DNA from: Streptomyces sp. CC0208 | GTDB lineage: Bacteria; Actinomycetota; Actinomycetes; Streptomycetales; Streptomycetaceae | Assembly: GCF_003443735.1 (NCBI RefSeq) | Contig: NZ_CP031969.1 | Location: 7,626,001 to 7,690,000, forward strand | Length of the DNA: 64,000 bases | Reading direction: 5' to 3' | Part shown: positions 49,546 to 57,526 of the stretch, piece after piece | How positions within the stretch are numbered: the stretch's first letter is position 1 | How the letters are laid out: the number at the start of each line of letters is the position of its first letter | Notes under the pieces: model-generated | What the model saw: only the letters and a program-made list of their open reading frames with translations | What the model was told of the DNA's origin: nothing | Database searches by the model: none | Position numbers and translations under genes: made by a program

Positions 49546-51023
49546 GGTTTCCTCGGGGACTGGGGCGGATCGTAGGCGTGGTACCGGTCGTGGGAGTGGT
49601 GCGGGTCGTCCGCGGTGCTCTGGTCATCGGACCGGCCGTGGCGAGCGGCGAACCGGCGGGCGAGGTCGCGTTGTTCGGGGATGCGGAGGGCGTACGTCGG
49701 TGTCTCCAGCGGGGCCACCCAGCTGTACGGCTCCGGCTCGGGCGGCCGGGCCACCGAGACCCGCGGCCGGGGCAGGGCGATCTGCATGGTCTCCTGGTCC
49801 AGGCCGTCACCGTCGGGAACGGCGTCGAACAGGTCCTCGGACTCGTCCAGCGGCAGCTCGGCGAGGCATTCCAGGAACAGCTCGCCCTGACCGTGGATGT
49901 TGCCGATCGCCACCAGCGAGGAGGCCGGGCCGAGTTCCGCGAGTATCGCCGCGGTCAGCTCATCGGGGTCCCGGCGATCACCGCCGAGATCCACCACCCG
50001 CCCGGTGAAGCCGGCCGGAATCGCCTCGCGGGCGCTCCTGGTCGGGTGGCCGATCAGGAACACGGTCTCGGCGGCGAGGTCGGGGACGATGGCGCCCATC
50101 TGGCCGTTGCGCTCCACCCGGTCCGGGCGGCAGTTGATGACCACGTTGATCGGCCGCTTGATCGCGCCCAGATCCTCCAGCTGCTTGACGTTCATCAGCG
50201 TCGACTCGGGATCGTTGGCAGCGAAGACATTGGCGAACCGCAGCTTCTTGCCCTCGGGGGTGATGTAGCGCTCCACCGACAGCACGCCGGGGTCGGGCGG
50301 CGCGTCCCACATGCCCTGCATCGCGGTCTGCCGCTCCACGCCGAGCAGTTCGGCGACGGCGAGCGCGATCGCCACGTTCTCCTTGAAGGTGAACCAGCTG
50401 AAGCCGCGCAGTTCGGCGTCGGTCACCGACTCCGGATCGACCGCGATCAGCCGGCAGTTCCGCTTGTCGGCCTCCTCCTGGAGGATGTGCAGCCGGTCCT
50501 TCTCCGCCGTCACGCACACCCCGCCCACCGGCATCGAGCGGGAGAGCGAGCGGGCGACGTCGTCCAGCGTCGGCCCCATCTCCTCCAGATGGTCCTCGCG
50601 GACGTTGCACAGCACGCCGATCGTGGAACGGATCAGCTTCTCCTGATTGGTCTCCTGCAGCGCGGGCATCACCGCCATGCACTCGATGACCAGCGCGTCC
50701 GGCCGGTAGGTCGCCGCCCGCCGTACGATGCCGATCTGCTCGACGATGTTGGAGATGCCGAACTTGCGGTAGATCGGTTCCTCGGTGGCATCGGGATGGA
50801 TGAACCGGGCCGCGGTGCCGGTGGTCTTGGCCACCGTGACCAGGCCGCCGCCGCGCAGCGCGCCCGCGCACAGCCGGGTGATCGAACTCTTGCCGCGGAT
50901 GCCGTTGACCAGCACCCGCGTGGGTATCTGCTCCAGCGAGGCGAAGTGCCGCCGCTGTTCGAGGGCGCCCGCGATCCACAGCACGGCGCAGCACAGCAGG
51001 ACGATGACATAGAGGAAGAGCAC
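49542..51023 (-). CDS. pgsB: PgsB/CapB poly-gamma-glutamate synthase (Mur-ligase-like)
   Basis: The 493 residues comprise an N-terminal membrane anchor (1-22) and a Mur-ligase-type ATPase. The ATP loop is VNGIRGKSSITRLCAGALRG (about 39-58), followed by KTTGTAARFIHPDATEEPIY, VIECMAVMPALQETNQEKLI and NVREDHLEEMGPTLDDV. These are the best-known PgsB signatures. The C-terminal ~80 residues are a longer hydrophilic tail than in Bacillus. It activates glutamate's gamma-carboxyl as a phosphate and extends the polymer. It starts 15 bases after the sensor gene stop. Confidence 0.92.
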   Translation of the reverse strand: MLFLYVIVLLCCAVLWIAGALEQRRHFASLEQIPTRVLVNGIRGKSSITRLCAGALRGGGLVTVAKTTGTAARFIHPDATEEPIYRKFGISNIVEQIGIVRRAATYRPDALVIECMAVMPALQETNQEKLIRSTIGVLCNVREDHLEEMGPTLDDVARSLSRSMPVGGVCVTAEKDRLHILQEEADKRNCRLIAVDPESVTDAELRGFSWFTFKENVAIALAVAELLGVERQTAMQGMWDAPPDPGVLSVERYITPEGKKLRFANVFAANDPESTLMNVKQLEDLGAIKRPINVVINCRPDRVERNGQMGAIVPDLAAETVFLIGHPTRSAREAIPAGFTGRVVDLGGDRRDPDELTAAILAELGPASSLVAIGNIHGQGELFLECLAELPLDESEDLFDAVPDGDGLDQETMQIALPRPRVSVARPPEPEPYSWVAPLETPTYALRIPEQRDLARRFAARHGRSDDQSTADDPHHSHDRYHAYDPPQSPRKP

Positions 51024-51038
51024 GCCGATTCCGTCCTT

Positions 51039-53297
51039 CTACCGCTGGAGGGTGTTCTCACGCAGGGGCCGCACGGGCCCGGCGGCGTGACCCGACCTGG
51101 CTGCCCGGTCGCGTTCCGCCAGGGCCTGGCGGATCAGCTCCAGGCTGCGGGTGACCGAGCCGATCTCGTCGTGGTTGACCGGATGCAGCACGGTACGGCG
51201 GTCGCCGCCGGCGAGCCGCTCGCCGAGCACGGCGACCGCGCGCAGCGGCCGGATCACCACGACATGCAGCCAGCCCAGGCAGGCCGCGCCCACGGCGATG
51301 CCGAGGATGCCGGCGAGCATGGTGCGCTGCTCGGCCTGCACCGCGGGGATCTGGAGCGCTGCCGCGGGCTCCGCGGTCACCACGTGCCAGCCGAGGCGGG
51401 CCGTCGGACCACTCTGCGCCAGCGGCGCGGCGGCGTCGACCGAGGGGCCGGAGGAGGTGAGATGCACTGCTGAGGTGGCGGTGCCCGCGGTCCCCGGGGC
51501 GCTCTGGGTGGAGCGAGCGAGACGGGTCAGACCCGGGCCGGGCAGCGACTGGAAGGCCTGGTAGCCCACACTGGCCGCCAGCACCTTCTCGTTGCTGTCC
51601 GTCACCCAGACGCTGCCCAACTTGGGCCTGGGCAGGATGGAGTTGAGCGCCTTCACGTCGATCTCGCCGAACAGGACCACCCCGGCCGCCTTGGCCTTGC
51701 CCTTGACGGCCCGGACCTGGGCGTAGGCGGCGATCGCCGGGATCCGTCCCGAGGTGTTCACGGTGGTGATCCCGCCGCCCTCGGGCACGTGGACGAGGGT
51801 GCGCAGCGGTGTGCCGCCCACTCTCAGCGTGATGCCGCCCGAGCGATCCAGGAGATACAGCGAGCGGTACTGCCCGTGGTCGGCGAGGGAATGCCGAAGA
51901 ACCTCGGTCTGGGCGGCCCGGCTCCTGCCCGGCAGGCTTGCGGCCGTGGCGCTCAGATCGTTGTACGACTGGTCGAGGGACTGCCGGATCCGGTTCGTCG
52001 CGATCTCGGTGCGCGCCTGCTGGTCGGCGAGGACCGGAGCGGGCACCGCGGTCGCGGTGTCCGCGCGGTTCAGCAGGAAGATCATCGGTACCGACCAGCA
52101 GCCCAGCACCACCACGCCGAGCACGGCCAGCGCCCGGTAGCCCGGTCCACGCCTGGCCGGGAACTCCTGCGGGCCGCTCTCGCCGAGCAGTTGGCGGCGC
52201 AGTAAGTCCAGTGCCCGCCCGATCCGGCCCAGTTCTCCGAAGCCGTGCACCGGAACCGGCCTGGACAGCTCGGCCGACGCGGTCGGCCAGTCCTGGGTCG
52301 CGCCCCGGGCCAGGCGGCCGGCGGACAGATACAGCCGCAGCAGTGGCCGCTGCACGGAGAAGTACAGCGCCAGCCCGAGCAGCACAGCGACCCCGACCAG
52401 CGCCCCGGCGGCCTCGAGCGCGAAGCGCGAGTAGTCGACGGTGGTGGTCGTGGCGGGCACCGCGCGGGAGGTGACTACCACCAGACCCAGGTCGTCGGTG
52501 TCGCCCGGACCGGTCGTCGAGGCGACCTGGGCCCAGCCGGCCACGGTGCGCCTGCTGCCGGTGGTGGCGCCCAGCAGGTTTCCCGAGGCGTCGGCGTCAC
52601 CCCCGGAACTGTGGGCCGCGCGGGCCGCAGCCGCGGACAGGCGGCTGCCGGCGGCGCCCGGCGACGCTTTGTCATGGACCGCGGTGGCGAGCACCGTGCC
52701 GCTCGCGTCCAGCACTTCGGCGGCGCCTCCGTCGCCGTAGGCCGCGACGGAGGGGAGCGCCTCCGAGACGACCAGCAGCCACTGCCGCTCGGGCCGGTTG
52801 GGGGCCTGGTAGTCCTCGTCGGGGTCCTCCTGGGCGGGCAACGTGACCCTGGCGAAGTACAGCAGTTGCGGCGCGCCGCCCGACGTCACCAGCCGGGGCG
52901 GGATCGCCCCGGACGCCGTCCTCGCGGCGTCCGTCCCGGCCAGCGGCACCGTCCGGCCGCCGGCCGCCAGCAGCTTGCCGGTGGGCCGGTCGAGCAGCGC
53001 ACTGCCGAGGATCGTCTTCCTGGCAGCGGTCAGCGCCTTGAGCGTGGTCACGGGGGTCGAGGTGCTCGTCGCCGGGTACGCGCCCGCCGTACGGCGTACG
53101 GTGCTCGCCTCGGCGTCGATCGCGGTGCGCATCGACTGCGCGGTGTCCGCAGCGATCTGCTGCTCCCCGTTCAGTACGGCCTGCGGGATACCTGCGGTGT
53201 GCACACCGCCGAGGCCGATCACGGTCAGGGCGGCGACCACCAGCAGGAGTGCGACAAGTGAGGCTATCGGCGGGCGCACCCCGCCAAGCATCGGCAT
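51039..53297 (-). CDS. Duplicated Cache/HAMP-like membrane sensor lacking a kinase domain
   Basis: The 752 residues have the order TM1 (about 12-32), extracytoplasmic sensor 1 (35-290), TM2, HAMP-like 1 (about 310-370), TM3 (388-410), extracytoplasmic sensor 2 (415-655), TM4 and HAMP-like 2 (about 680-735). The two halves look like a duplication of one receptor. After HAMP 2 only ~20 residues remain, so no histidine kinase, cyclase or methyl-accepting domain is attached. As the first gene of the pgsBC cluster it probably senses an external cue and acts on a partner by direct contact. Partner unknown. The ATG at 53297 has a weak ribosome site. Confidence 0.82.
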   Translation of the reverse strand: MPMLGGVRPPIASLVALLLVVAALTVIGLGGVHTAGIPQAVLNGEQQIAADTAQSMRTAIDAEASTVRRTAGAYPATSTSTPVTTLKALTAARKTILGSALLDRPTGKLLAAGGRTVPLAGTDAARTASGAIPPRLVTSGGAPQLLYFARVTLPAQEDPDEDYQAPNRPERQWLLVVSEALPSVAAYGDGGAAEVLDASGTVLATAVHDKASPGAAGSRLSAAAARAAHSSGGDADASGNLLGATTGSRRTVAGWAQVASTTGPGDTDDLGLVVVTSRAVPATTTTVDYSRFALEAAGALVGVAVLLGLALYFSVQRPLLRLYLSAGRLARGATQDWPTASAELSRPVPVHGFGELGRIGRALDLLRRQLLGESGPQEFPARRGPGYRALAVLGVVVLGCWSVPMIFLLNRADTATAVPAPVLADQQARTEIATNRIRQSLDQSYNDLSATAASLPGRSRAAQTEVLRHSLADHGQYRSLYLLDRSGGITLRVGGTPLRTLVHVPEGGGITTVNTSGRIPAIAAYAQVRAVKGKAKAAGVVLFGEIDVKALNSILPRPKLGSVWVTDSNEKVLAASVGYQAFQSLPGPGLTRLARSTQSAPGTAGTATSAVHLTSSGPSVDAAAPLAQSGPTARLGWHVVTAEPAAALQIPAVQAEQRTMLAGILGIAVGAACLGWLHVVVIRPLRAVAVLGERLAGGDRRTVLHPVNHDEIGSVTRSLELIRQALAERDRAARSGHAAGPVRPLRENTLQR

Positions 53298-53390
53298 ATC
53301 GGCGCGGCGGCGGATGCGGTGTCGGCGCGGCGCCCGGGGTGCGGAGGGCAGGGGAACGGATCCTTCCTCAACTGGCGTCGAGCGCCCAAG

Positions 53391-53408
53391 TGTTCGAGAG
53401 TACGAACA
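53391..53408. promoter_or_regulatory. Inverted repeat upstream of the sensor-pgsBC cluster
   Basis: TGTTCG-AGAGTA-CGAACA (53391-53408) has perfect 6-bp arms. On minus it lies just downstream of TAGGAT (complement of about 53408-53413), a possible -10, so a bound regulator would block transcription of the cluster. The half-site orientation differs from a LexA box. Confidence 0.5.
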
Positions 53409-53526
53409 TCCTAGCCCCCGCCTGTCACGTAACCATCACACTTTCGCCCCATGTGACGTACGTGTTAATTCGAATTCACAGGATTGAGGGGCGGCGATCT
53501 CTGCAGACCCCCGCCCCGGCACGCAG

Positions 53527-53557
53527 AAGGGCGGGCCCATGAGCAGGCCCGACCCTT
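53527..53557. terminator. Hairpin between the pgs cluster promoter and the PAF-AH-like gene
   Basis: AAGGGCGGGCC (from 53527) pairs with GGCCCGACCCTT (ending 53556) with a one-base asymmetry and an 8-base loop. It lies 35 bases past the stop of the minus-strand secreted hydrolase and is probably its terminator. Confidence 0.6.
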
Positions 53558-53591
53558 CGAACACATGGTCAGCTGTCCGGTTGACTCCCCG

Positions 53592-54935
53592 TCAGCGGAC
53601 GAAAGAGATTTCCGGGTACTTGTCGCTGGGCCCGTCGAGCAGGGTGCTGTGCTTGTGACGCAGCGTCTGGTCGAAGAAGGCAGCGAGATAAACGCGCTGG
53701 ACCTGGACGGCCCGGGCCGGGTCGATCGTGCCGTACTGCTGCTCGATCTGAGCCTTGGAGAGCCCGAGCAGGCCCGCCTCCTGCGGCACCATCCACTCCT
53801 GGTCGCAGAACGACAGGTGCGCCGCACCACGGAGCTTGATGTCGACCCGGTACCCCTTCAGGTGCGACCACATCGTGCGCCACGACGCGTCGTTGTTGCG
53901 GTTGTGGGTGCCGGAGCTGAAGAGCATGAAGGGGCGGTCCAGGTCCTTGTTCGGTGCCGACCCGAAGAACTGGCCGTCCAGGTCGGCACCGGCGCCGATG
54001 CGCTTGTCGAGTTGCATGGCGGTGGGGACCGCCCCACCGCCCAGCGACCAGCCGAACATCCCGATACGGGACATGTCCACCGACCGCGTCAGCCCGGCGG
54101 GGAGCGTCGCGTGGCCGGCGTCCGGGTTGCTGCCACTGCTGATCTTGCCGAGCGCGTTGATGACGAACTTGATGTCGGCCGCGCGCACCTTGAGCGTGTC
54201 GGAGGAGTGGGTGCCCGGCGCCATCCTGTTGAGCTCGAGCCGGTTGCCGGGGAACTGCACCTCGTTGGCGTCGTGGGTGTGGTCGACGGTGACGACGAGG
54301 TAGCCGCGGCTGGCGAGATCCTGGGCGAGCGCGGTGCCCTGCGCGCGGTCCGAGTGCAGCCCGGTCGAGTACAGCAGGACGGGCAGCTTGCCGAGCGAGG
54401 TCTTCACCGGGGCGAGGACATGCCCCGCGGTCTTCGGCAGGGTCACCTGCTGCGGTGACATCCCGTGCGTGGTGAGGTAGTGGGCCCCGGAGATCGACGG
54501 CATCCAAGGCGCCTGATAGTGCCCGGACGTGGCGGTGGCCGGGTACCAGAGCGAGACCATCACCTCGCGCTTGCCGCCCACATACGGATCCGTACGGGAC
54601 GAGTCGACGAGATGCAGGCCGACCATGCCCACGCTGTTCGGCCCGGTCGGCGCGGGCATCTTGAGCTGCAGACCGGACGCGGCCGTGCGACTGGAGGCGA
54701 GCGCCTCGGGGTGTACGGACTTCTGGGGCAGCGGCGCCTCGTCGTTCTCGGGCGCCCAATCTGTGTTCGGCTCGGGCTCGTCGGGCGAGAACCCGGTGGC
54801 CGTAGGCGTGGCGGACGTGTTCCCGGCGGCCATCGCCGGGGTCATCCCCACTCCCAGGGCAACGGCCAGCGCACCTGCCGAACCGACCGCTCTGGCGATG
54901 GCTCTACGAGGCGGCCGCGGGCGGCGGTGTTTCAT
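53592..54935 (-). CDS. Secreted alpha/beta hydrolase, PAF-acetylhydrolase-like (lipase)
   Basis: The 447-residue protein has a signal peptide (1 to about 37, ending GMTPAMAAG) and a low-complexity spacer. The catalytic domain has nucleophile elbow MFGWSLGGG near 280, acidic DLDGQFFG and base in GAAHLSFCD. The PAF-AH isoform II family cleaves short acyl esters; some members act on polyesters or lipids. AAGGGGG lies just before the ATG at 54935. It stands alone and ends before the terminator. Confidence 0.88.
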   Translation of the reverse strand: MKHRRPRPPRRAIARAVGSAGALAVALGVGMTPAMAAGNTSATPTATGFSPDEPEPNTDWAPENDEAPLPQKSVHPEALASSRTAASGLQLKMPAPTGPNSVGMVGLHLVDSSRTDPYVGGKREVMVSLWYPATATSGHYQAPWMPSISGAHYLTTHGMSPQQVTLPKTAGHVLAPVKTSLGKLPVLLYSTGLHSDRAQGTALAQDLASRGYLVVTVDHTHDANEVQFPGNRLELNRMAPGTHSSDTLKVRAADIKFVINALGKISSGSNPDAGHATLPAGLTRSVDMSRIGMFGWSLGGGAVPTAMQLDKRIGAGADLDGQFFGSAPNKDLDRPFMLFSSGTHNRNNDASWRTMWSHLKGYRVDIKLRGAAHLSFCDQEWMVPQEAGLLGLSKAQIEQQYGTIDPARAVQVQRVYLAAFFDQTLRHKHSTLLDGPSDKYPEISFVR

Positions 54936-55661
54936 GAAACCCCCTTGTTGGTCAGCGATCGTAGAACGCCCGATCGACTGCCGCATACCGTACCGCTGCG
55001 GCGACGGGCGGACTCACGCACCCTGGGTACTGGCAGGGTGACCTCACGTACGGCACGCGGGCGCATGGGCGTGCCTCAAGCTGATCTGCCGCAACAGCCC
55101 TGGTCCCCGCGAGCCCATCCCCGCCCAAGGCCCTCAACGACCACTCGTGCTCGACATCAGCAAGACGGACCCGCTCGACGCCGTGCGGCTGTTCGGCCGT
55201 CTCGCTCAGGTCGTCGAGGAGGAGGAGCGTGAGTGTGCCCTGAGCATTGGGGCCGCAGCGTTCCGGCGCGCGACTGGAGACCCTGCGGTGGTGGCGGCCC
55301 TTCGACGCCGAGTTCGGTGGGCGGACCCCGGCGGCGCGCCAAGGCCGCCTGCGCAGGCACCCCGACGTCGCCAGCCTCGGGATCACGCCGCACGCATGAT
55401 GCCCACCACGGCTTGCCGATGTGGAGGCTGGGTGGAGATCCGCCCAGCCTCCGGTGCGTCGACGGACAAGCCCCCGCCCGGCCGGAGCGGGGCGGTCTGA
55501 CGCACCGGAGACCTGCCAGGATTCAGTGCGACCAGATGGCTCTTCGTCTCACCTCGTCTCGCATGCGAGAGCGCACAGGTGAACGCGAGAGCCTCTGACC
55601 TGGACATTTGATGTTGCCGCAGGCCACGGTGGACCAGGTAGACGCCCCGTAAGCTAGGGGC
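54936..55661. other. 726-base stretch of gene remnants, no intact gene
   Basis: No frame gives a convincing full gene. A plus frame from 55147 (MLDISKTDPLDAVRLFGRLA) and another ending at 55397-55399 (ETLRWWRPFDAEFGGRTPAA, then VASLGITPHA) look protein-like in part but are broken by stops. They could be pieces of one decayed gene with a frameshift near 55270. Family not recognised. Confidence 0.35.
55650..55655 (+). promoter_or_regulatory. -10 box of the orphan Phd antitoxin gene
   Basis: TAAGCT ends six bases before the ATG at 55662, suggesting a leaderless message. No convincing -35 at standard spacing was found. Confidence 0.4.
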
Positions 55662-55940
55662 ATGGCCTACGAGATTCCGGTGACGCAAGCCAGGGCTGAG
55701 CTCGCCGACCTGATCAACCGGGTGGTGTACGGCGGCGAGCGCGTCGTCGTCACACGGCACGGAAAGCCGCTGGTCGCCCTGGTCTCGGCCGCCGACCTCG
55801 AACGGCTGGAGGAGTCCCAGGAACCCGTCGAGGAGCCGGTGATCAGCGCGGTCTCCACTGTCCGAGAGGTCCCGTCCGCTCCTCGCGAACAGCAGCGGTT
55901 CGGTATCGCGGCGCATCATCGGGGGAGCGGGGCCTCTTAG
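55662..55940 (+). CDS. Phd/YefM-family antitoxin without an adjacent toxin
   Basis: The 92-residue protein has the classic Phd start EIPVTQARAELADLINRVVY and RVVVTRHGKPLVALVSAADL (residues 4-48), the DNA-binding dimer domain. A flexible C-terminus follows, which in this family wraps the toxin. No RelE, Doc or PIN toxin gene follows; downstream DNA is repetitive and decayed. It is probably an orphan left after toxin loss, or it serves as a regulator. Confidence 0.85.
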   Translation: MAYEIPVTQARAELADLINRVVYGGERVVVTRHGKPLVALVSAADLERLEESQEPVEEPVISAVSTVREVPSAPREQQRFGIAAHHRGSGAS

Positions 55941-56413
55941 GGGCGTACTGGCCGTGGGGGCTGGGGCACGTGAGAGGGGCCGGTCGGGGGTGTGCGTTCC
56001 CCCCGGGGGCTGCGGCGCCCAGGCCCGGCGGGCAGGCTCGCGCTCGTGCCTGGGGGCCGGTCACGGGCTGATGGTGCTCACTAGCTTGGGCGGCAAGGGT
56101 GGGGCTGTGGGGCGGAGGCGGGTTCGCTTCTGCTGACGGGGCCCGTCGCCATCGTGCGCTCCTCGAAGCTGCGGCGCCCAGGCCCGGCGGGCAGGCTCGC
56201 GCTCGTGCCTGGGGGCCGGTCACGGGCTGATGGTGCTCACTGGCTCGGGCGGCCACTGCGGGGCCGGCGCGCAGAGAGCGGGTTCCTTCAGCCGACCCGA
56301 GTCAGTGCCCGCTCACCGGCGGCGGGTGTGGCGTGCCTCGGCCGCGACTTCAGGGGGCTTTCAGTGTGACGGCGCCCAACCCCAGTGGGCAGGTCGGCCG
56401 CGCCCGAGCTTGG
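55941..56413. repeat. Decayed tandem partial copies of the ABC-2 gene 3' end
   Basis: Two identical 74-base repeats (56009-56082 and 56168-56241, 159 apart) align with parts of the 3' end of the adjacent permease gene (near 56494-56516 and 56550-56608). A third decayed copy (about 56288-56390) still encodes LKSRPRHATPAAGERALTRV on minus with its own stop at 56288. The intact gene ends LKSRPKHATPAADAHALTPI. Internal deletions and frame changes make the copies non-coding. No other gene is seen here. Confidence 0.75.
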
Positions 56414-57400
56414 TCAGCCGATCGGTGTGAGCGCATGCGCGTCGGCGGCGGGTGTGGCGTGCTTCGGCCGGGACTTCAGCGCGTTCCCCAGTGCTACGGC
56501 GCCCAGGCCCAGCGCGGCCCACCACGTGAGGGTCAGGGCGGGGCCGGTCGCTGCTGCGCCGTCGAAGAAGGACACGGAGCGCAACAGGGTCGCGCTCGCG
56601 CCCGGCGGCAGCCACTGACCGATGGTGCCCACCGGCTGGGGCAGCAGTTGCGGGGCCGAGGCGGCGCCGGAGAACGGGTTGCCGAGGAACATGACCAGGA
56701 ACGCGACGACGCCGATGCCCGCCTGGCCGACCAGGGCGGCGAGTCCCGCGACGGCCGCGCTCACCGCCAGTGTCGCCAGGGCGAGCGTCCCCGCCTCCGC
56801 CCACCAGTTGCCGGCGAGCACGCCGAGCCAGCTGTGGGCCAGGGCGGCCGCACCGAGGCCCACCAGTGCGGCGGCGACGATCAGCGCAGTCGCGGCGCGC
56901 ACCCCGCGCAGCCCGAGCAGGGTCACGCCCGCGCCCGCGATGATGCCGCTCAGCGCCAGCGGCAGCACGGACGAGCTCAGTGCCGCGCCCCTCGGGTCGG
57001 ACGCCGGGGCCGGGACGACGTCCACGGTCCTCACCTCGGCGCCGCTCGCCGCGGCCTGCCGGGTCACGGCCTGCTGGAGGAGCTGGGCCACGACCGGGCT
57101 CGCGGCCGACGCGGTGAGCAGCTCCGGGCCCCGCGCGGTGACGACGACGGCACCGTATACGGTCCGGTCCTCGATCGCCGCCCGCGCGGCCGCCTCGTCG
57201 GCGTAGTGGTGGATCTCGAAGGCGCCCTCGTGCTGTCGCAGCCCCTGCTCCACCTGTGCGGTCGCTGCGGACGGCCCGGCCACACCGAGCGGCAGGTCGC
57301 GCGGGGCGGTGCGGGCGGCGGGCCAGGCGAAGGCCCACAGGGCCAGGGCGGCGAGCAGTGGCACCAGGACGATGACCGCGATCATGCGACGGGTGGACAT
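56414..57400 (-). CDS. ABC-2/YhgE-like membrane protein
   Basis: The 328-residue protein has TM1 at residues 7-27, an extracytoplasmic domain (30-145) and five further helices (about 148-305), ending in a short basic tail. This pattern fits ABC-2/YhgE-Pip-type exporter membrane proteins rather than a transporter with its own ATPase. It is divergent from a TetR gene across two clear operators, so it is probably a TetR-repressed efflux component. No ATPase gene is adjacent. Its 3' end is repeated in decayed form downstream. Confidence 0.8.
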   Translation of the reverse strand: MSTRRMIAVIVLVPLLAALALWAFAWPAARTAPRDLPLGVAGPSAATAQVEQGLRQHEGAFEIHHYADEAAARAAIEDRTVYGAVVVTARGPELLTASAASPVVAQLLQQAVTRQAAASGAEVRTVDVVPAPASDPRGAALSSSVLPLALSGIIAGAGVTLLGLRGVRAATALIVAAALVGLGAAALAHSWLGVLAGNWWAEAGTLALATLAVSAAVAGLAALVGQAGIGVVAFLVMFLGNPFSGAASAPQLLPQPVGTIGQWLPPGASATLLRSVSFFDGAAATGPALTLTWWAALGLGAVALGNALKSRPKHATPAADAHALTPIG

Positions 57401-57432
57401 GGTGGTCCTCTCCGGGGCTCAGAAGAGCCCCG

Positions 57433-57458
57433 CTAAAAAGAAGGATCATTCGTTTTAG
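57433..57458. promoter_or_regulatory. Palindromic TetR operator 1
   Basis: CTAAAA (57433-57438) mirrors TTTTAG (57453-57458) around an inner GAA-N6-TTC (57440-57451), a 26-bp dyad with perfectly matched spacing. It lies just before the ABC-2 gene start on minus. Confidence 0.75.
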
Positions 57459-57490
57459 CTCGGAGAACACCGTCCCGCCGCCTGGGCGCC

Positions 57491-57519
57491 TTGTCAAGAA
57501 GGAATGTTCGTTTTACGTT
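57491..57519 (+). promoter_or_regulatory. tetR promoter overlapped by operator 2
   Basis: TTGTCA (57491-57496) and TACGTT (57514-57519) are 17 bases apart. The ATG at 57527 is seven bases past the -10, so the message is leaderless. GAA-GGAATG-TTC-G-TTTTA (57498-57515) repeats the right half of operator 1 and lies between the -35 and -10, supporting autorepression. Confidence 0.7.
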
Positions 57520-57526
57520 GGGCGCC

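Noticed and set aside
49578..51473. 631-codon open frame on plus
   Set aside because: Antisense to pgsB, whose Mur-ligase motifs are unmistakable.
53391..53408. Dyad considered as a LexA/SOS box
   Set aside because: The half-sites are TGTTCG then CGAACA, the reverse order of the actinobacterial GAAC-N4-GTTC box.
56009..56241. Direct repeats considered as an insertion element
   Set aside because: No transposase or terminal inverted repeats. The repeats match the end of the neighbouring gene instead.
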